A DNA stretch of 64,000 bases, taken from positions 21,381,480 through 21,445,479 of the forward strand of contig CM051034.1 in the NCBI GenBank assembly GCA_027627225.1, read 5' to 3'. Below, piece by piece: positions 11,590-24,432 of this stretch. This stretch comes from Congeria kusceri. Taxonomy: Eukaryota > Mollusca > Bivalvia > Myida > Dreissenidae. Each line of letters begins with the position of its first letter. Position 1 is the first letter of the stretch. The notes under the pieces were generated by a model that searched no databases, had not been told where the DNA came from, and worked only from the letters and a program-made list of their open reading frames with translations. Position numbers and translations under genes: made by a program.

Positions 11590-12060
11590 ACATGTTATAA
11601 GTCCAAACAAGCAAAAAGCCAATTTTTACTTTTGACCTGTAAGTATGACCTTTGATCTACAATTTTGGTTCATGTGAATGATATGCCATCTCATTTAGGC
11701 AAACATTTGTACCAAGCAATTTGAAAATCCATCAATCCATGACCAAGTCATAGTCCAGATAATAACAAGTTGACTTTGACCTTTGATCTCTAAGTGTGAC
11801 TTTGACCTTTGACCAACGGACCTGAACTTCATGCTGCCTCATTCAGGTTAAGTTTTGTGCCAGGTAGTATTAAAATCCATTTCAAATGAAAGCCCAGGCA
11901 AGCAAATTTCCTATTTTGACATTTGACCTCTAGATGTGACCTTGACCTTTGATCTAGAGACCTGATTTATGAATGATACACACCAACTCATGTCAGCACA
12001 CTTTGTGTCAAGTACTTTTAAAATCTTTACATCCAAGGTCAAGTTATAGTGCGGAAAAGC
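11590..12060. repeat. Dispersed repeat with ~145-bp subunits (TGACCTTTGA-rich)
   Basis: Three related subunits carry TGACCTTTGAYCT near 11648, 11797 and 11945. Each is followed by a word like CCTGAWTTATGAATGAYAC, then a CATTTGTGCCAAGTA-type word and AAAATCC. I recognise this pattern as a repeat widespread in mollusc genomes, from memory. No protein frame crosses it. Confidence 0.75.
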
Positions 12061-12064
12061 ATAA

Positions 12065-12645
12065 CAGTTAATTTATAATCAAAGGGCAATAACACCCGGA
12101 AATCATCAGACTGGAACGACCTGACAATATGCGCATGTATTTAAATAGGGATACTGCCAGTTTTATTGAATTCGAGTGATTAGTTCCTGAGATCTCGTTC
12201 AGAAATAAAAATATCCTATTAAACTGACATATATTTATGATAAAAACGGAACTACCTGAAAATATGCACATTTGCTCTTGGTGCTGTATATAAAATTTCA
12301 TTGAATTAAAATTATTAGTTTCTGAGATTTTGCGCGGAAACGAAAATATTGTATTAAACGGTATAATATTTTATATGAAAAAGGGCAATAACTCCCTAAA
12401 AAATAATTGGACTGGAACGATCTGACAATATGCGCATGTCCCCTTGGTAAGGATGTTGCATATAAAGTTTCATTGAATTCTAAATATAAGTTCCCGAGAT
12501 CTCGCACGGAAACGACAATTTCCTATTTAAATGTCCTATTTATTATCAAAGGGCAATAACTCACTGGAAATTCATCCAATCGGAGCGACCTGACAATATG
12601 CACATGTCCACCTAATAGGGATGCTGTATATAATATTTCATTGAA
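12065..12645. repeat. Dispersed repeat with ~165-bp subunits (AAGGGCAATAACTC)
   Basis: Subunits start with AAAGGGCAATAACWC near 12079, 12382 and 12548. They continue with ACTGGAACGACCTGACAATA, then TGCGCATGTCC, and TATAAARTTTCATTGAATTC. A partial copy lies near 12240-12310. It follows directly on the previous repeat, and the two may be one composite element. Confidence 0.75.
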
Positions 12646-14509
12646 TTCATAACAACGGCGCAATAGAGACAGATAGACAGTTTTGTCAATCGATGAAATA
12701 TGCGCATTTTCAATGCCTGTCGAGCAAGACATATGGTACAATTCTCCTTCGACACTGTTATTATTTGCTGAAACGACAATATTTTACGGTTATGTTACGG
12801 TTATCTGCAATTTCGTGCATTTTAGCTGTTCTTTTACATACTATCTGCACAAATTAATCTGGGATTTGGGGAAACTGGAATGTGTATTCCACATGATAAA
12901 TCGTTAAGAAATTGTCCCAGAAGTATAAAATATGTTTAACTCCAGAAGAGAAACCGGTATTAACATGAAATGGTCCTTTCTTAAGTGACCAATTACCAGT
13001 AAAACAAGAAAATACAAGAAAGAACATGTTTTTTCTGGAAAACACAAAGTTTAAAAAAAAATCAATTTACTATTTTTAAATTCAAAACGTCTTTTCCGGA
13101 AAAGTTTTTTTTTTACAAAGCGAAAAACATCATGACGACAATCATGTCAGCGGTGGCATAACGTTAACAGCATGGATATTTCTAAGATTCTAACTTATCG
13201 TGTTTACATATGTCTGCTTATTTGCAATTTGAATTCACGGCAGTCATTAAATCAGTCAGTTTGTATCATTTGGCACAGACGATGCGATGCAATATTTTCA
13301 TACTGTCTTTTGAAACATCTCTTTCAAAATTGTGTATAACAATTCTTATAATCCTGTTTATTGTTGACGGCGTTTTAACAACATGTGTCGGGGGAAGTTC
13401 TTGAATTCGTATCAATAAGTAAGTTGATTTTATATCGTTTTTGTTAATATAAAACATTAGCGGGGTTAGCATTTCGTAAAGTGCTGGTATTAAATAAATG
13501 AATAAATTATAACATTCTTATTCAAACATAATGTATATTGCTTATTTATTAACACCGCTCGTATACGAAAAGTATCTAGATATTAAATGGAAACGTATGC
13601 TCTAATTCTGACGATACAGAATCGCTACATCAAATGTTATAAAGTGCATTAAAATAATAGCAAACGACTTTGGATACCGTATAACAAGGTCAAATGGTAT
13701 TTTGATAACTATACGGTTTTATAAAAAAAAATAACATTATTAAATTTAGTTACCTTAAGAAAGTGAAATAAAGACGTGCATTTTTACCATGTTGATATAC
13801 TATTGATTGTATATTGTATTACAATACAATTGGATACTGTGTTAGACTATTAGCTAGCATTCTTTAATTTTCGTTAATATCTCCATATTCGATATGAAAT
13901 TTTGTTTTTACTGCTTTTGATATTGTGAGATTGTGCAGATGTTGTTCCGTGACGGCAGGACAAAGAAATAACAAACATATGTTAGAAAACAATAAACATG
14001 CTACATGTATACACATTTTCTATACAAACGTCAAATCTTGGCCAGATATTTCTAGTTGACTTCATAAGATCCTCGTTATTTTCATATCAAGATCGGCTCT
14101 TTGAAGTCTATAAAGCGGCTAAATATAAGCCCATATAAAAGATTTTGTTTCTTTTCTCTTGGATAAAAAACGCAACACTTGCAAGTTATCACAGTGTAAC
14201 TTAGTCATTAGGGATAGCGCGATATCCATATCGTGATATATTATGGTGTTTTACTTTCTTACTTTATTTATTTCGATATATTGCGATGTTTATAATGCTT
14301 AAGCACAGTTGAAGAAACTTAGTATAATAAAAAACAACGGGCAACATCAGTAAACAGATCTTAATTTTATATATTAATATTGGCGTATGTTAACGGTGAA
14401 AATAGTGCACATATAAAGGAAAACGAGCTTACGTATTCTGAGAAACAACTTATATAATTTTTGTCTTGTTCCATTACCTTTTTGGTTCAGTAGTCTAATG
14501 CAAATAATT
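12646..14509. repeat. Duplicated block, copy A (right part)
   Basis: 12665-12905 aligns with 18665-18915, sharing ACAGTTTTGTCAATC, then TGAAATATGCGCATTTTCAA, and TGCCTGTCGA. 13495-13725 aligns with 19150-19645, where the second copy carries a MITE. 13860-14000 resembles 25010-25150 and about 30010-30140. 14180-14260 resembles 25320-25400 and 30305-30395 (TATGTAACTYAATCATTAGGG and CATATCGYGATATATGGTG). No coding frame is shared. Confidence 0.7.
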
Positions 14510-15182
14510 GCTTTTTAGCTCACCTGAGCACAACTTGCTCATGGTGAGATTTTTGTGATCGACTTTTGTCCGTCGTCCGCCTTGCGTCGTCTGTCGTCAA
14601 CATTTACCTTGTGAACTTTCTAGAGGCAACATTCATTGCCCAATCTTCATGAAACTACTCAGAACATGTGTCCCAATGATATCTCAGACATTTCCGGAAC
14701 TAGATAATGGGGGGATCAAAAACTATGTCACTAGGTCAAAGTAAAGAAAACGCTTGTGAACACGCTAGAATTAAATTTTTGCCCAATCAACATGAAACGT
14801 ATATTCGGATGATATCTCAGCCGAGTTCGCAAATGGTTCCGCTCCGTTGAAAAACATGGTCGCCCAGGGGGTTGGAGGGTGGGCGTGGCAGTTTTTCTAA
14901 TATGGCTTTATTGAAACTTTTAAAAGCTTGTTAACACTCTAGAGGCCACAGTTATTGCCCAATCTTCATGAAACTTGCACTGAACATTTGTTCTAATGAT
15001 ATCTCGGACATGATAAATTGAAGATAAAGCTTGTGAACATCGTAGAGGCCTCATTTATAGTCCAATTATAATGAAACTTTCTCAAAACATTGGTGCAATA
15101 GTCGGACGAGTTCGAAACTGGGTCATGTTGGGTAAAAAACTAGCTCACCAGGCCAAATTATCAGGTGGCCCTCTGGTTTTTA
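14510..15182. repeat. Dispersed repeat beginning AGCTCACCTGAGC, with four ~150-bp subunits
   Basis: The element opens with AGCTCACCTGAGCACAACTT and a GTCCGTCGTCCG patch. It then repeats a module containing TGTGAACACTCTAGAGGCC, then CCCAATCTTCATGAAACTT, GATATCTCGGACGAGTTCG and AACTGGGTCATGTTGGGT. Modules begin near 14610, 14755, 14922 and 15030. I recognise it as a very common bivalve repeat from memory; its class is uncertain. It has no long frame. Confidence 0.8.
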
Positions 15183-16915
15183 ATGTTGGTACTTAGTTTA
15201 TAAGTTTCATCTATACATAATAAAAATGTTGATTTCATCATTTGGTTGCAAACAACCACAAACAAATACTAAACATTATTAAGCCCCATTATTAAGTTGT
15301 TGTCCCTAAGTGCGGTACATCATTTATAAGGAACTGAAGACGTGTGTCATGTCATATTATTATACCTCACGTGGCTGCTCTATGTATGTTGTCCATATAC
15401 CAAATGTAATGTCACAGTGTAACGTTTTTCATATTACCCTGCTAAAAATAGATTCCGCTTAGTCATTAAAATGTCGAATTTTGAAATCGGCATCGTCATT
15501 GCGCCAATAGACAAGTTAGCAAAAGTTAATATGTTATGTAAATTAAGTGTTCAAAATGAAATTTATCAATGTTTAACTTATGTAGTATATGTACAGCTGT
15601 AATACTCAAACGAATCAGGAAACACATACAATAACGTCGCAAAAATGAGCAAAAATGACGTCATTTGACTGCGTGTTTACTGTATCCATCAGTGGTGAAC
15701 TAATCGTATAAATATCTCAAATAACTGTTTGTTCGGTATAATAAAATAAATAACAAATGGTCGTGAGAATGATATAAAATTGTTTTATATAACATTTATC
15801 TGTTTGATATTATTTCATATCACCCTCTCAGTCATGTGTTATTTTTATCATATTGATATCACAACAAAACTTTATTTAACTGTTAACCATGCCATTGGTA
15901 TCATGTTAAGATTGTATTAAATTTTACTGTTCCACAAAAACTGTTGTGAAAGTAAAATAAATACTTTAAATAGATGCATTTAAACCTTTTATATACATTT
16001 ATTTCCTTATGACACACAATCTTCCGACTTCTGTTATCTTAGACATTAGACACGCTCCTTCGTAAAATAAGACAAAGGAGCAATTTATAAAGACAGTTTT
16101 GTCAAAACATTCTCAAAATGCCGATCGAGATAGAAATACGGTGCAATTATGTGTCAATGTATTGCATTATGCATCATATTGTGTGTCTTTTTGCTGGAAC
16201 AAAGATAAATATATTACAGTTATCTGCAGTTGCGTGCCTTTCAAGTGTTGGTTTCTAATTTAAAATAAGCCTTGGATGATGGAGAAAATATTGTAAAATG
16301 GCCATTGAAAAAAAAAAGTTTTATCTTTAAAGAACCAAACAAAATGTTGGATAAAAGCAATGCAAATATTTTAAAGCTTTCAATCGTTCTTAAAACACAA
16401 TCCACTATAATCACAGCCCTCATTGATAACTTGCCGTCTCTTAAGGTAAATACAGGTGGCTAACTATTTGCTCCATGTTTGTATCTATACGCCAACACGA
16501 TTCTATGGTTTGGGTGATGCACGTTGCTTTCAACTTGTCCTTCAAAATATCAAACCTTCTTGAATTGTTATTGACAGTTCCTTGGGCAAACGATTATTTT
16601 TGTTAATCCTTATAGCTACAAACATATCGCTTGATCGCTGTTATACTATCGTCATGGATGCAAATTGTACAGCCCATGTGGTCATGATGCTTCTTTGATG
16701 GTAAAGTATTGTTTTTTGAAGATCTTAACTTCTTTTGACTATCGTGCAATGCAATGGAAGTGTGTGATTTGAATAACATTATTATATATTTACACTTGAA
16801 ATAAAATAATGTTGAAAGCAAACATGTGCATTTGTCATCGTACAATGAGTAACTTAAGCGATTTGCAAAAATATAATTCAATTATTTTGGAATCTGAACG
16901 GGCTCAATAAGCAGT
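15183..16915. repeat. Duplicated block shared with 27.4-28.95 kb and 36 kb
   Basis: 15295-15360 matches 27408-27470 (TTGTTGTCCCTAA and GTGTGTCATGTCAT). 15850-15960 matches 27480-27590 (ACTGTTAACCATG and ATCATGTTAAGATTGTATTA). 16010-16330 matches 27625-27985. 16595-16720 matches 28435-28945, where one segment is expanded into a tandem array, and 36410-36500. The block is non-coding by appearance. Confidence 0.75.
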
Positions 16916-17373
16916 ATTGTTGATGCTTTTAATGTATTTGGTAATATAACTTGTTGACGAGGTAACAAACAAAGCCGTTAATTTGTATTAATTTGTACAT
17001 ACTGTTAATTCTGTAGTGAATACGTGTAATAAAGTTATTTAGTATGTTATAATACACGGAAGTGTCATATCAAAATGCGGCCTCATTGAATATCAATGAA
17101 AACAACATTTATATGGAGGTTATACGGAAAGTTTTACCTAGATGAAAGAGAAAATTTCAAGTTTAAAAATATCTTTGCAACTTAACACACGTGTTTTTAT
17201 CAAAACTGTCGGATATCAACACATCCAAGTAATGTGAGACTGTGTACCTTAAAGATAATAGACGAGTAGCATTTATGCTTAAATGTACAAGTCATGGTAA
17301 TCGGTGATAAAATACAACTGATTTTTAAAATGAGACTTCTCGTACAATTTTGATATGATGAATTGAATGTATT

Positions 17374-17432
17374 ACATGTATTATTTACTATTATTATTAT
17401 TATTATTATTATCATTATTACTATTATTATAA
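17374..17432. repeat. TTA microsatellite
   Basis: Near-perfect ATT runs with single ATC and ACT interruptions. Confidence 0.9.
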
Positions 17433-18317
17433 GTAAATGTATGTGCACGTATTTTAATGACGCATGTGATTTGTGTATTTTACTGTGTAAAGATATATAC
17501 GTCTTAATTAAAGTTCTGTTCTGTGCTGTTCTGTTCTTTTCGAGGTACGTAAATATAATTATGCTGATAACACCGGGTTATTAAAGCTTTTAGTCCAATA
17601 AACAAACATAGCATCACATGTTCAGCTGGTCGTCTACTGGTTAATTCAATTTGATAAATATTTCGGCAAATGCTGATAATTTGTGCCCCACCAAGCGTGT
17701 TCTGAATTACAATTCCGAAATACATATAACTTATTAATATGAACCTTCTTTTGTATCAGCAGTAGATGTACTCCTCTTCCGAACAAATCAATGTTTTTTT
17801 ACATTTATTCAAGAAATCACTTACCTAAAACACATTATTCAACACACAAACGGAAAACACAGTACATACACCAACAATCACAAATGTACCCACTGCCTTG
17901 GAAAGGTTAGTGTAATTCAAAGGAGGTTTTGTGCTAGGAAAAGGCGTAAATAATTATAATAGTGTTATTGACGAAAGGTTTTGCAATTCGAATGCAATTC
18001 GAAACACTGTTTGAATTGATTATGCCATTGTCAAAACAACTATTAGCAATTGATGTGGAAAAAAGTGAAGACATTTGAACAAAGAGAAAGAAACACATAC
18101 GTGGAACAAAGAATGAAACAACAACGAACATTAAATAAATGTAAAGAAACCTCTTACGCGATATTAATACTTGTTAACATATTAAGGTTTTGTAAGATAT
18201 TGATGTTGCAACAACAGTCATTTTAGTTATAAATACATTAGTTTATTAGCGAAATTGGCTAAACGTGTTACCATATTCCGATTACCAGGTTAAGATGATA
18301 TTACATTATATTTATTT

Positions 18318-18590
18318 TAACGCAAACATTGACATACATGTACAATGATAGATCCACATGTTTGTGTCTTTTAACGCAAGCATTGATATACACGTACAAT
18401 GATAGATCCACATGTTTGTGTCCTTTAACGCAAGCATTTACATACATGTACAATGATAGATCCACATGTTTGTGTCCTTTAACGCAAGCATTGACATACA
18501 TGTACAATGATAGATCCACATGTTTGTGTCCTTTAACGCAAGCATTGATATACATGTACAATGATATTTCCACATGTTTGTGTCCTTTAA
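18318..18590. repeat. 54-bp tandem repeat, five copies
   Basis: The unit CATTGACATACATGTACAAT, then GATAGATCCACATGTTTGTG and TCCTTTAACGCAAG, repeats with a 54-bp period. Because 54 is divisible by three, both strands show open 18-residue periodic frames (plus 18329-18643, minus 18301-18573). I read those frames as arithmetic by-products. Confidence 0.95.
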
Positions 18591-19249
18591 ATACATTAGT
18601 TTGCAGTTTCAGTCATCTTGCAAATGAAATACTTTCCTTCTAGTAATAACAACTGTGCAATAGAGTCAGACAGACAGTTTTGTCAATCCATGAAATATGC
18701 GCATTTTCAATGCCTGTCGAGGATGACATAAGGTGCAATTTTTCAATTCCTTGGAGACTACATGACACGCTGTGTCATTTATTTGCAGAAACAAACAACA
18801 ATATTTTACGGTGATTTGCACTTTTGTGCATTTTAGCTGTTGTTTTCTAACTATCTGCACAAATTAATCTGGGAATTGGGGAGACTGGAATGTGTATTCC
18901 ATATGATGAATCGTTTAGATTTTGTCATAAAAGTATAAAATATGTGAAACTACAAGAGAGAAACCCTTTTGATCTTGAAATGGTCCTTTATTAAGAGAGC
19001 ATTTGCCAGTACAACACAGTCCAATATAAACATGAAAGTTTTATCCGGAGAACCAAATCCATAGTTTTAAATAAAAACAATCCAAACGTATTAAAATTTC
19101 ATTTTTTTTCCAGAAAAGATTCTATACTAAACATCAACACGGCATTATTATGAATATTATAATATAACCTTCTTATTAAAACACAGTGTATATTACTTAA
19201 TTATAAACACCGTTCGTGTACAAATAAAGTAAAGGTGTTAAATGGAAAC

Positions 19250-19516
19250 CAGGGCCCGTACTCACAAAGCTCCTTAGAGAAAACTTAAGAAAATTTCTTA
19301 AATTCATAAAATTCCTTAAGTCTCTGGCAGTTTCATTTATAGGTCTTTTAACATCAAAATGTTGTAAACTTGTCAATATTGCTTATATGTTTAGTATAGC
19401 AGCATTCTAAGTACAGAAATCATTGGATTTCACATAGAAAATTGGATCTGAAATGTGCACATAAATACAACTTAAGTTAAGATTTCACTTTAAGAGCTTT
19501 GTGAACACCAGTCCTG
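19250..19516. mobile_element. MITE with CAGGGCCCGTACTCACAAAG-type ends
   Basis: The left end is CAGGGCCCGTACTCACAAAG followed by CTCCTTA. The right end is TTAAGAGCTTTGTGAACACC followed by AGTCCTG, an imperfect inverted repeat of about 27 bp. The interior is AT-rich with many CTTAAG words and no transposase. The paralogous tract at 13582-13600 runs GGAAACGTATGCTCTAAT with no element, so it is a natural empty site. The ends resemble a MITE type I remember from several animal genomes. Confidence 0.85.
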
Positions 19517-19740
19517 TGCTCCAATGTTGACAAATATACAGAATCGCTACCTGTAACGTATCAAGTGCAATGAAAGAACACACCACTTCGGATACCGTAT
19601 GACAAGGACAAATGGTATTTGTAACAACTATGCTTTTATAGAAAAAAAATAATTAAGGAAAACTTGCAGAAGCGATGTCACAATGCGCTTAGTTCATAGA
19701 AAAGTAGAACTGCATTGAGGGGAATATTTACCTTAAATTG

Positions 19741-21504
19741 ACATCAATAGCCTGCATAACGAGTGTTATTTAACTTAAATTGACATCAATAGCCCGCATA
19801 ATGAGTGTTATTTACCTTAAATTGACATCAATAGCCCGCATAATGAGTGTTATTTATCTTAAATTGGCATCAATAGCCCGCATAATGAGTGTTATTTATC
19901 TTAAATTGACATCAATAGCCCGCATAATGAGTGTTATTTATCTTACATTGACATCAATAGCCCGCATAATGAGTGTTATTTACCTTAAATTGACATCAAT
20001 AGCCCGCATAATGAGTGTTATTTATCTTAAATTGGCATCAATAGCTCGCATAATGAGTGTTATTTATCTTAAATTGACATCAATAGCCCGCATAATGAGT
20101 GTTATTTATCTTAAATTGACATCAATAGCCCGCATAATTAGTGTTATTTATCTTAAATTGACATCAATAGCCCGCATAATGAGTGTTATTTATCTTAAAT
20201 TGACATCAATAGCCCGCATAATGAGTGTTATTTATCTTAAATTGACATCAATAGCCTGCATAATGAGTGTTATTTACCTTAAATTGACATCAATAGCCTG
20301 CATGATGAGTGTTATTTATCTTAAATTGACATCAATAGCCCGCATAATGAGTGTTATTTATCTTAAATTGACATCAATAGCCCGCATAATGAGTGTTATT
20401 TATCTTAAATTGGCAGCAATAGCCCGCATAATGAGTGTTATTTATCTTAAATTGACATCAATAGCCCGCATAATGAGTGTTATTTATCTTAAATTGACAT
20501 CAATAGCCTGCATAATGAGTGTTATTTACCTTAAATTGACATCAATAGCCTGCATGATGAGTGTTATTTATCTTAAATTGACATCAATAGCCCGCATAAT
20601 AAGTGTTATTTATCTTAAATTGACATCAATAGCCCGCATAATGAGTGTTATTTATCTTAAATTGACATCAATAGCCTGAATAATGAGTGTTATTTACCTT
20701 AAATTGACATCAATAGCCCGCATACTGAGTGTGATTTATCTTAAATTGACATCAATAGCCCGCATAATGAGTGTTATTTATCTTAAATTGACATCAATAG
20801 CTCGCATAATGAGTGTTATTTATCTTAAATTGACATCCATAGCCTGCATAATGAGTGTTATTTACCTTAAATTGACTTCAATAGCCTGCATGATGAGTGT
20901 TATTTATCTTAAATTGACATCAATAGCCCGCATAATGAGTGTTATTTATCTTAAATTGGCAGCAATAGCCCGCATAATGAGTGTTATTTATCTTAAATTG
21001 ACATCAATAGCCCGCATACTGAGTGTTATTTATCTTAAATTGACATCAATAGCCTGCATAATGAGTGTTATTTACCTTAAATTGACATCAATGGCCTGCA
21101 TAATGAGTGTTATTTATCTTAAATTGACATCAATAGCCCGCATAATGAGTGTTATTTATCTTAAATTGACATCAATAGCCCGCATAATGAGTGTTATTTA
21201 TCTTAAATTGACATCAATAGCCTGCATAATGAGTGTTATTTATCTTAAATTGACATCAATTGCCTGCATAATGAGTGTTATTTATCTTAAATTGACATCA
21301 ATAGCCCGCATAATGAGTGTTATTTATCTTAAATTGACATCAATAGCCCGCATAATGAGTGTTATTTATCTTAAATTGACATCAATAGCCTGCATAATGA
21401 GTGTTATTTACCTTAAATTGACATCAATAGCCTGCATAATGAGTGTTATTTACCTTAAATTGACATAAATAGCCTGCATAATGAGTGTTATTTACCTTAA
21501 ATTG
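19741..21504. repeat. 42-bp minisatellite (type 1), about 42 copies
   Basis: The unit is ACATCAATAGCCCGCATAAT, then GAGTGTTATTTATCTTAAAT and TG. The period is 42 bp, so the forward frame stays open and encodes a 14-residue period (TSIARIMSVIYLKL) over 19780-20679 and 20683-21468, broken only by a G-to-A change making TGA at 20680. A paired variant (a TACC-linker unit followed by GCATGATG) recurs about 252 and 588 bp later, showing higher-order structure of six to eight units. Confidence 0.97.
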
Positions 21505-23856
21505 ACATCAATAGCCTGCATAATGAGTGTTATTTATGCGAGATATTGTACTTAGATAGACATCAATAGCCCGCATAATGAGTGTTATTTATGCGAGATA
21601 TTGTACTTAGATAGACATCAATAGCCTGCATAATGAGTGTTATTTATGCGAGATATTGTACTTAGATAGACATCAATAGCCCGCATAATGACGTGTTATT
21701 TATGCGAGATATTGTACTTAGATAGACATCAATAGCCTGCATAATGAGTGTTATTTATGCGAGATATTGTACTTAGATAGACATCAATAGCCTGCATAAT
21801 GAGTGTTATTTATGCGAGATATTGTACTTAGATAGACCATCAATAGCCTGCATAATGAGTGTTATTTATGCGAGATATTGTACTTAGACAGACATCAATA
21901 GCCTGCATAATGAGTGTTATTTATCTTAAATTGACATCAATAGCCTGCATAATGAGTGTTATTTATGCGATATATTGTACTTAGATAGACATCAATAGCC
22001 TGCATAATGAGTGTTATTTATGCGAGATATTGTAATTAGATAGTCATCAATAGCCTGCATAATGAGTGTTATTTATGCGAGGATATTGTTCTTAGATAGA
22101 CATCAATAGCCCGCACAATGAGTGTTATTTATGCGAGATATTGTACTTAGATAGACATCAATAGCCTGCATAATGAGTGTTATTTATGCGAGATATTGTA
22201 CTTAGATAGACATCAATAGCCTGCATAATGAGTGTTATTTATGCGAGATATTGTACTTAGATAGACATCAATAGCCCGCACAATGAGTGTTATTTATGCG
22301 AGATATTGTACTTAGATAGTCATCAATAGCCTGCATAATGAGTGTTATTTATGCGAGATATTGTACTTAGATAGACATCAATAGCCTGCATAATGAGTGT
22401 TATTTATGCGAGATATTGTACTTAGATAGACATCAATAGCCTGCATAATGAGTGTTATTTATGCGAGATATTGTACTTAGATAGACATCAATAGCCTACA
22501 TAATGAGTGTTATTTATGCGAGATATTGTACTTAGATAGACATCAATAGCCTGCATAATGAGTGGTATTTATGCGAGATATTGTACTTAGATAGACATCA
22601 ATAGCCTGCATAATGAGTGTTATTTATGCGAGATATTGTACTTAGATAGACATCAATAGCCTGCATAATGAGTGTTATTTTTGCGAGATATTGTACTTAG
22701 ATAGACATCAATAGCCTGCATAATGAGTGGTATTTATGCGAGATATTGTACTTAGATAGACATCAATAGCCCGCATAATGAGTGTTATTTATGCGAGATA
22801 TTGTACTTAGATAGACATCAATAGCCTGCATAATGAGTGGTATTTATGCGAGATATTGTACTTAGATAGACATCAATAGCCCGCATAATGAGTGTTATTT
22901 ATGCGAGATATTGTACTTAGATAGACATCAATAGCCCGCATAATGAGTGTTATTTATGCGAGATATTGTACTTAGATAGACATCAATAGCCCGCATAATG
23001 AGTGTTATTTATGCGAGATATTGTACTTAGATAGACATCAATAGCCCGCATAATGAGTGTTATTTATGCGAGATATTGTACTTAGATAGACATCAATGGC
23101 CCGCATAATGAGTGTTATTTATGTGAGATATTGTACTTAGATAGACATCAATAGCCCGCATAATGAGTGGTATTTATGCGAGATATTGTACTTAGATAGA
23201 CATCAATAGCCGGCATAATGAGTGTTATTTATGCGAGATATTGTACTTAGATAGACATCAATAGCCCGCATAATGAGTGTTATTTATGCGAGATATTGTA
23301 CTTAGATAGACATCAATAGCCTACATAATGAGTGTTATTTATGCGAGATATTGTACTTAGATAGACATCAATAGCCCGCATAATGAGTGTTATTTATGCG
23401 AGATATTGTACTTAGATAGACATCAATAGCCCGCATAATGAGTGTTATTTATGCGAGATATTGTACTTAGATAGACATCAATAGCCTGCATAATGAGTGT
23501 TATTTATGCGAGATATGGTACTTTGATAGACATCAATAGCCTGCATAATGAGTGGTATTTATGCGAGATATTGTACTTAGATAGACATCAATAGCCTGCA
23601 TAATGAGTGGTATTTATGCGAGATATTGTACTTAGATAGACATCAATAGCCGGCATAATGAGTGGTATTTATGCGAGATATTGTACTTAGATAGACATCA
23701 ATAGCCTGCCTAATGAGTGTTATTTATGCGAGATATTGTACTTAGATAGACATCAATAGCCTGCATAATGAGTGTTATTTATGCGAGATATTGTACTTAG
23801 ATATCAATAGCCCGCATAATGAGTGTTATTTATGCGAGATATTGTACTTAGATAGA
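21505..23856. repeat. 55-bp minisatellite (type 2), about 43 copies
   Basis: It shares the ~33-bp core of the type 1 array, ACATCAATAGCCTGCATAAT through TTATTTAT. The 9-base linker is replaced by a 22-base linker (GCGAGATATTGTACTTAGAT and AG). A type 1 unit is embedded near 21900-21945, so the two types have exchanged. The 55-bp period breaks the reading frame. Confidence 0.97.
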
Positions 23857-24432
23857 ACACTAACAAATGTCATCGATACCTTTGTGATGTAACTACAACC
23901 GAAAGAGAATTTGTGTGTACTGACCACAGCATGACCTCCTATCTTTATTGTAACATTAATTATTACGCAAAACAACTTCGTATGAATCCATTAGAATTAA
24001 ATCATAATCATTGCATAAAAAGGGAAAAACAACTACATTGCAGTGTGAACATTCTTATGAACGATTGTTTGAACGTTTTTATTTGGAAACAAGACTGATA
24101 GAGCATATCTAAAGCAATTTAAATAATTTGATTATTATATTTTATATTACCAACTGTATTCACGCCATGAATCTGACAGCTCGTAATTTGTCATCTATCT
24201 TAGTTATGCTATAGCTGGAGGCGTAAACTATTTTTCTGATATAACTCTTCACATTCCAATCACGTTCACTAAGATATATTACCTTAATCCAATGGGGGGT
24301 CAATGATCGTTTTTGGACACTATGCTGTTTGGATATAATGAGATAAGAATGCTGTTGCCACTCACATATCAAACAGAAACACTAAGATTTAGGTTAACCC
24401 TAACCAATGCGCATTTCTATAAAATTAATTGT
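23857..24432. repeat. Duplicated block shared with 26.6-26.95, 39.1 and 58.6 kb
   Basis: 24090-24360 aligns with 26625-26915: a shared CAAGWCTGAYAGC start, TATATTTWATATTACCAA, GGAGGCGT and CATTCCAATCACGTT, then CCAATGG. The same core appears at 39118-39265 and 58605-58745. The 24-bp stretch around CATTCCAATCACGTTCACTA is the most conserved part of the whole family. Confidence 0.8.

Larger units (their letters stand above)
16916..19732. repeat. Duplicated block, copy B
   Basis: This is the second copy of the block described at 6.2-13.8 kb. It lacks the LINE and the 11.6-12.6 kb repeats found in copy A, and it carries its own insertions: a 54-bp tandem array and a MITE. Anchors in order are 16920, 17539, 17583, 17930, 18665 and 19150. 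The shared order across several kilobases shows one duplicated tract, not isolated repeats. Confidence 0.75.

Noticed and set aside
19780..21468. Two long frames (299 and 261 codons) encoding a 14-residue repeat
   Set aside because: They are a consequence of a stop-free 42-bp minisatellite period. There is no signal peptide, promoter or splice context, and the adjacent 55-bp array destroys the frame.
1..21540. Common origin of the 41-bp repeat at the left edge and the 42-bp minisatellite
   Set aside because: They share only the 9-mer CATAATGAG on opposite strands; the rest of the units does not align.
24160..24372. Minus-strand frame with HWIK…LSERDWN, also readable in the copy at 39.2 kb
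   Set aside because: Differences between the copies are about twelve amino-acid-changing to one silent, and the 26.8- and 58.7-kb copies have stops or frameshifts.
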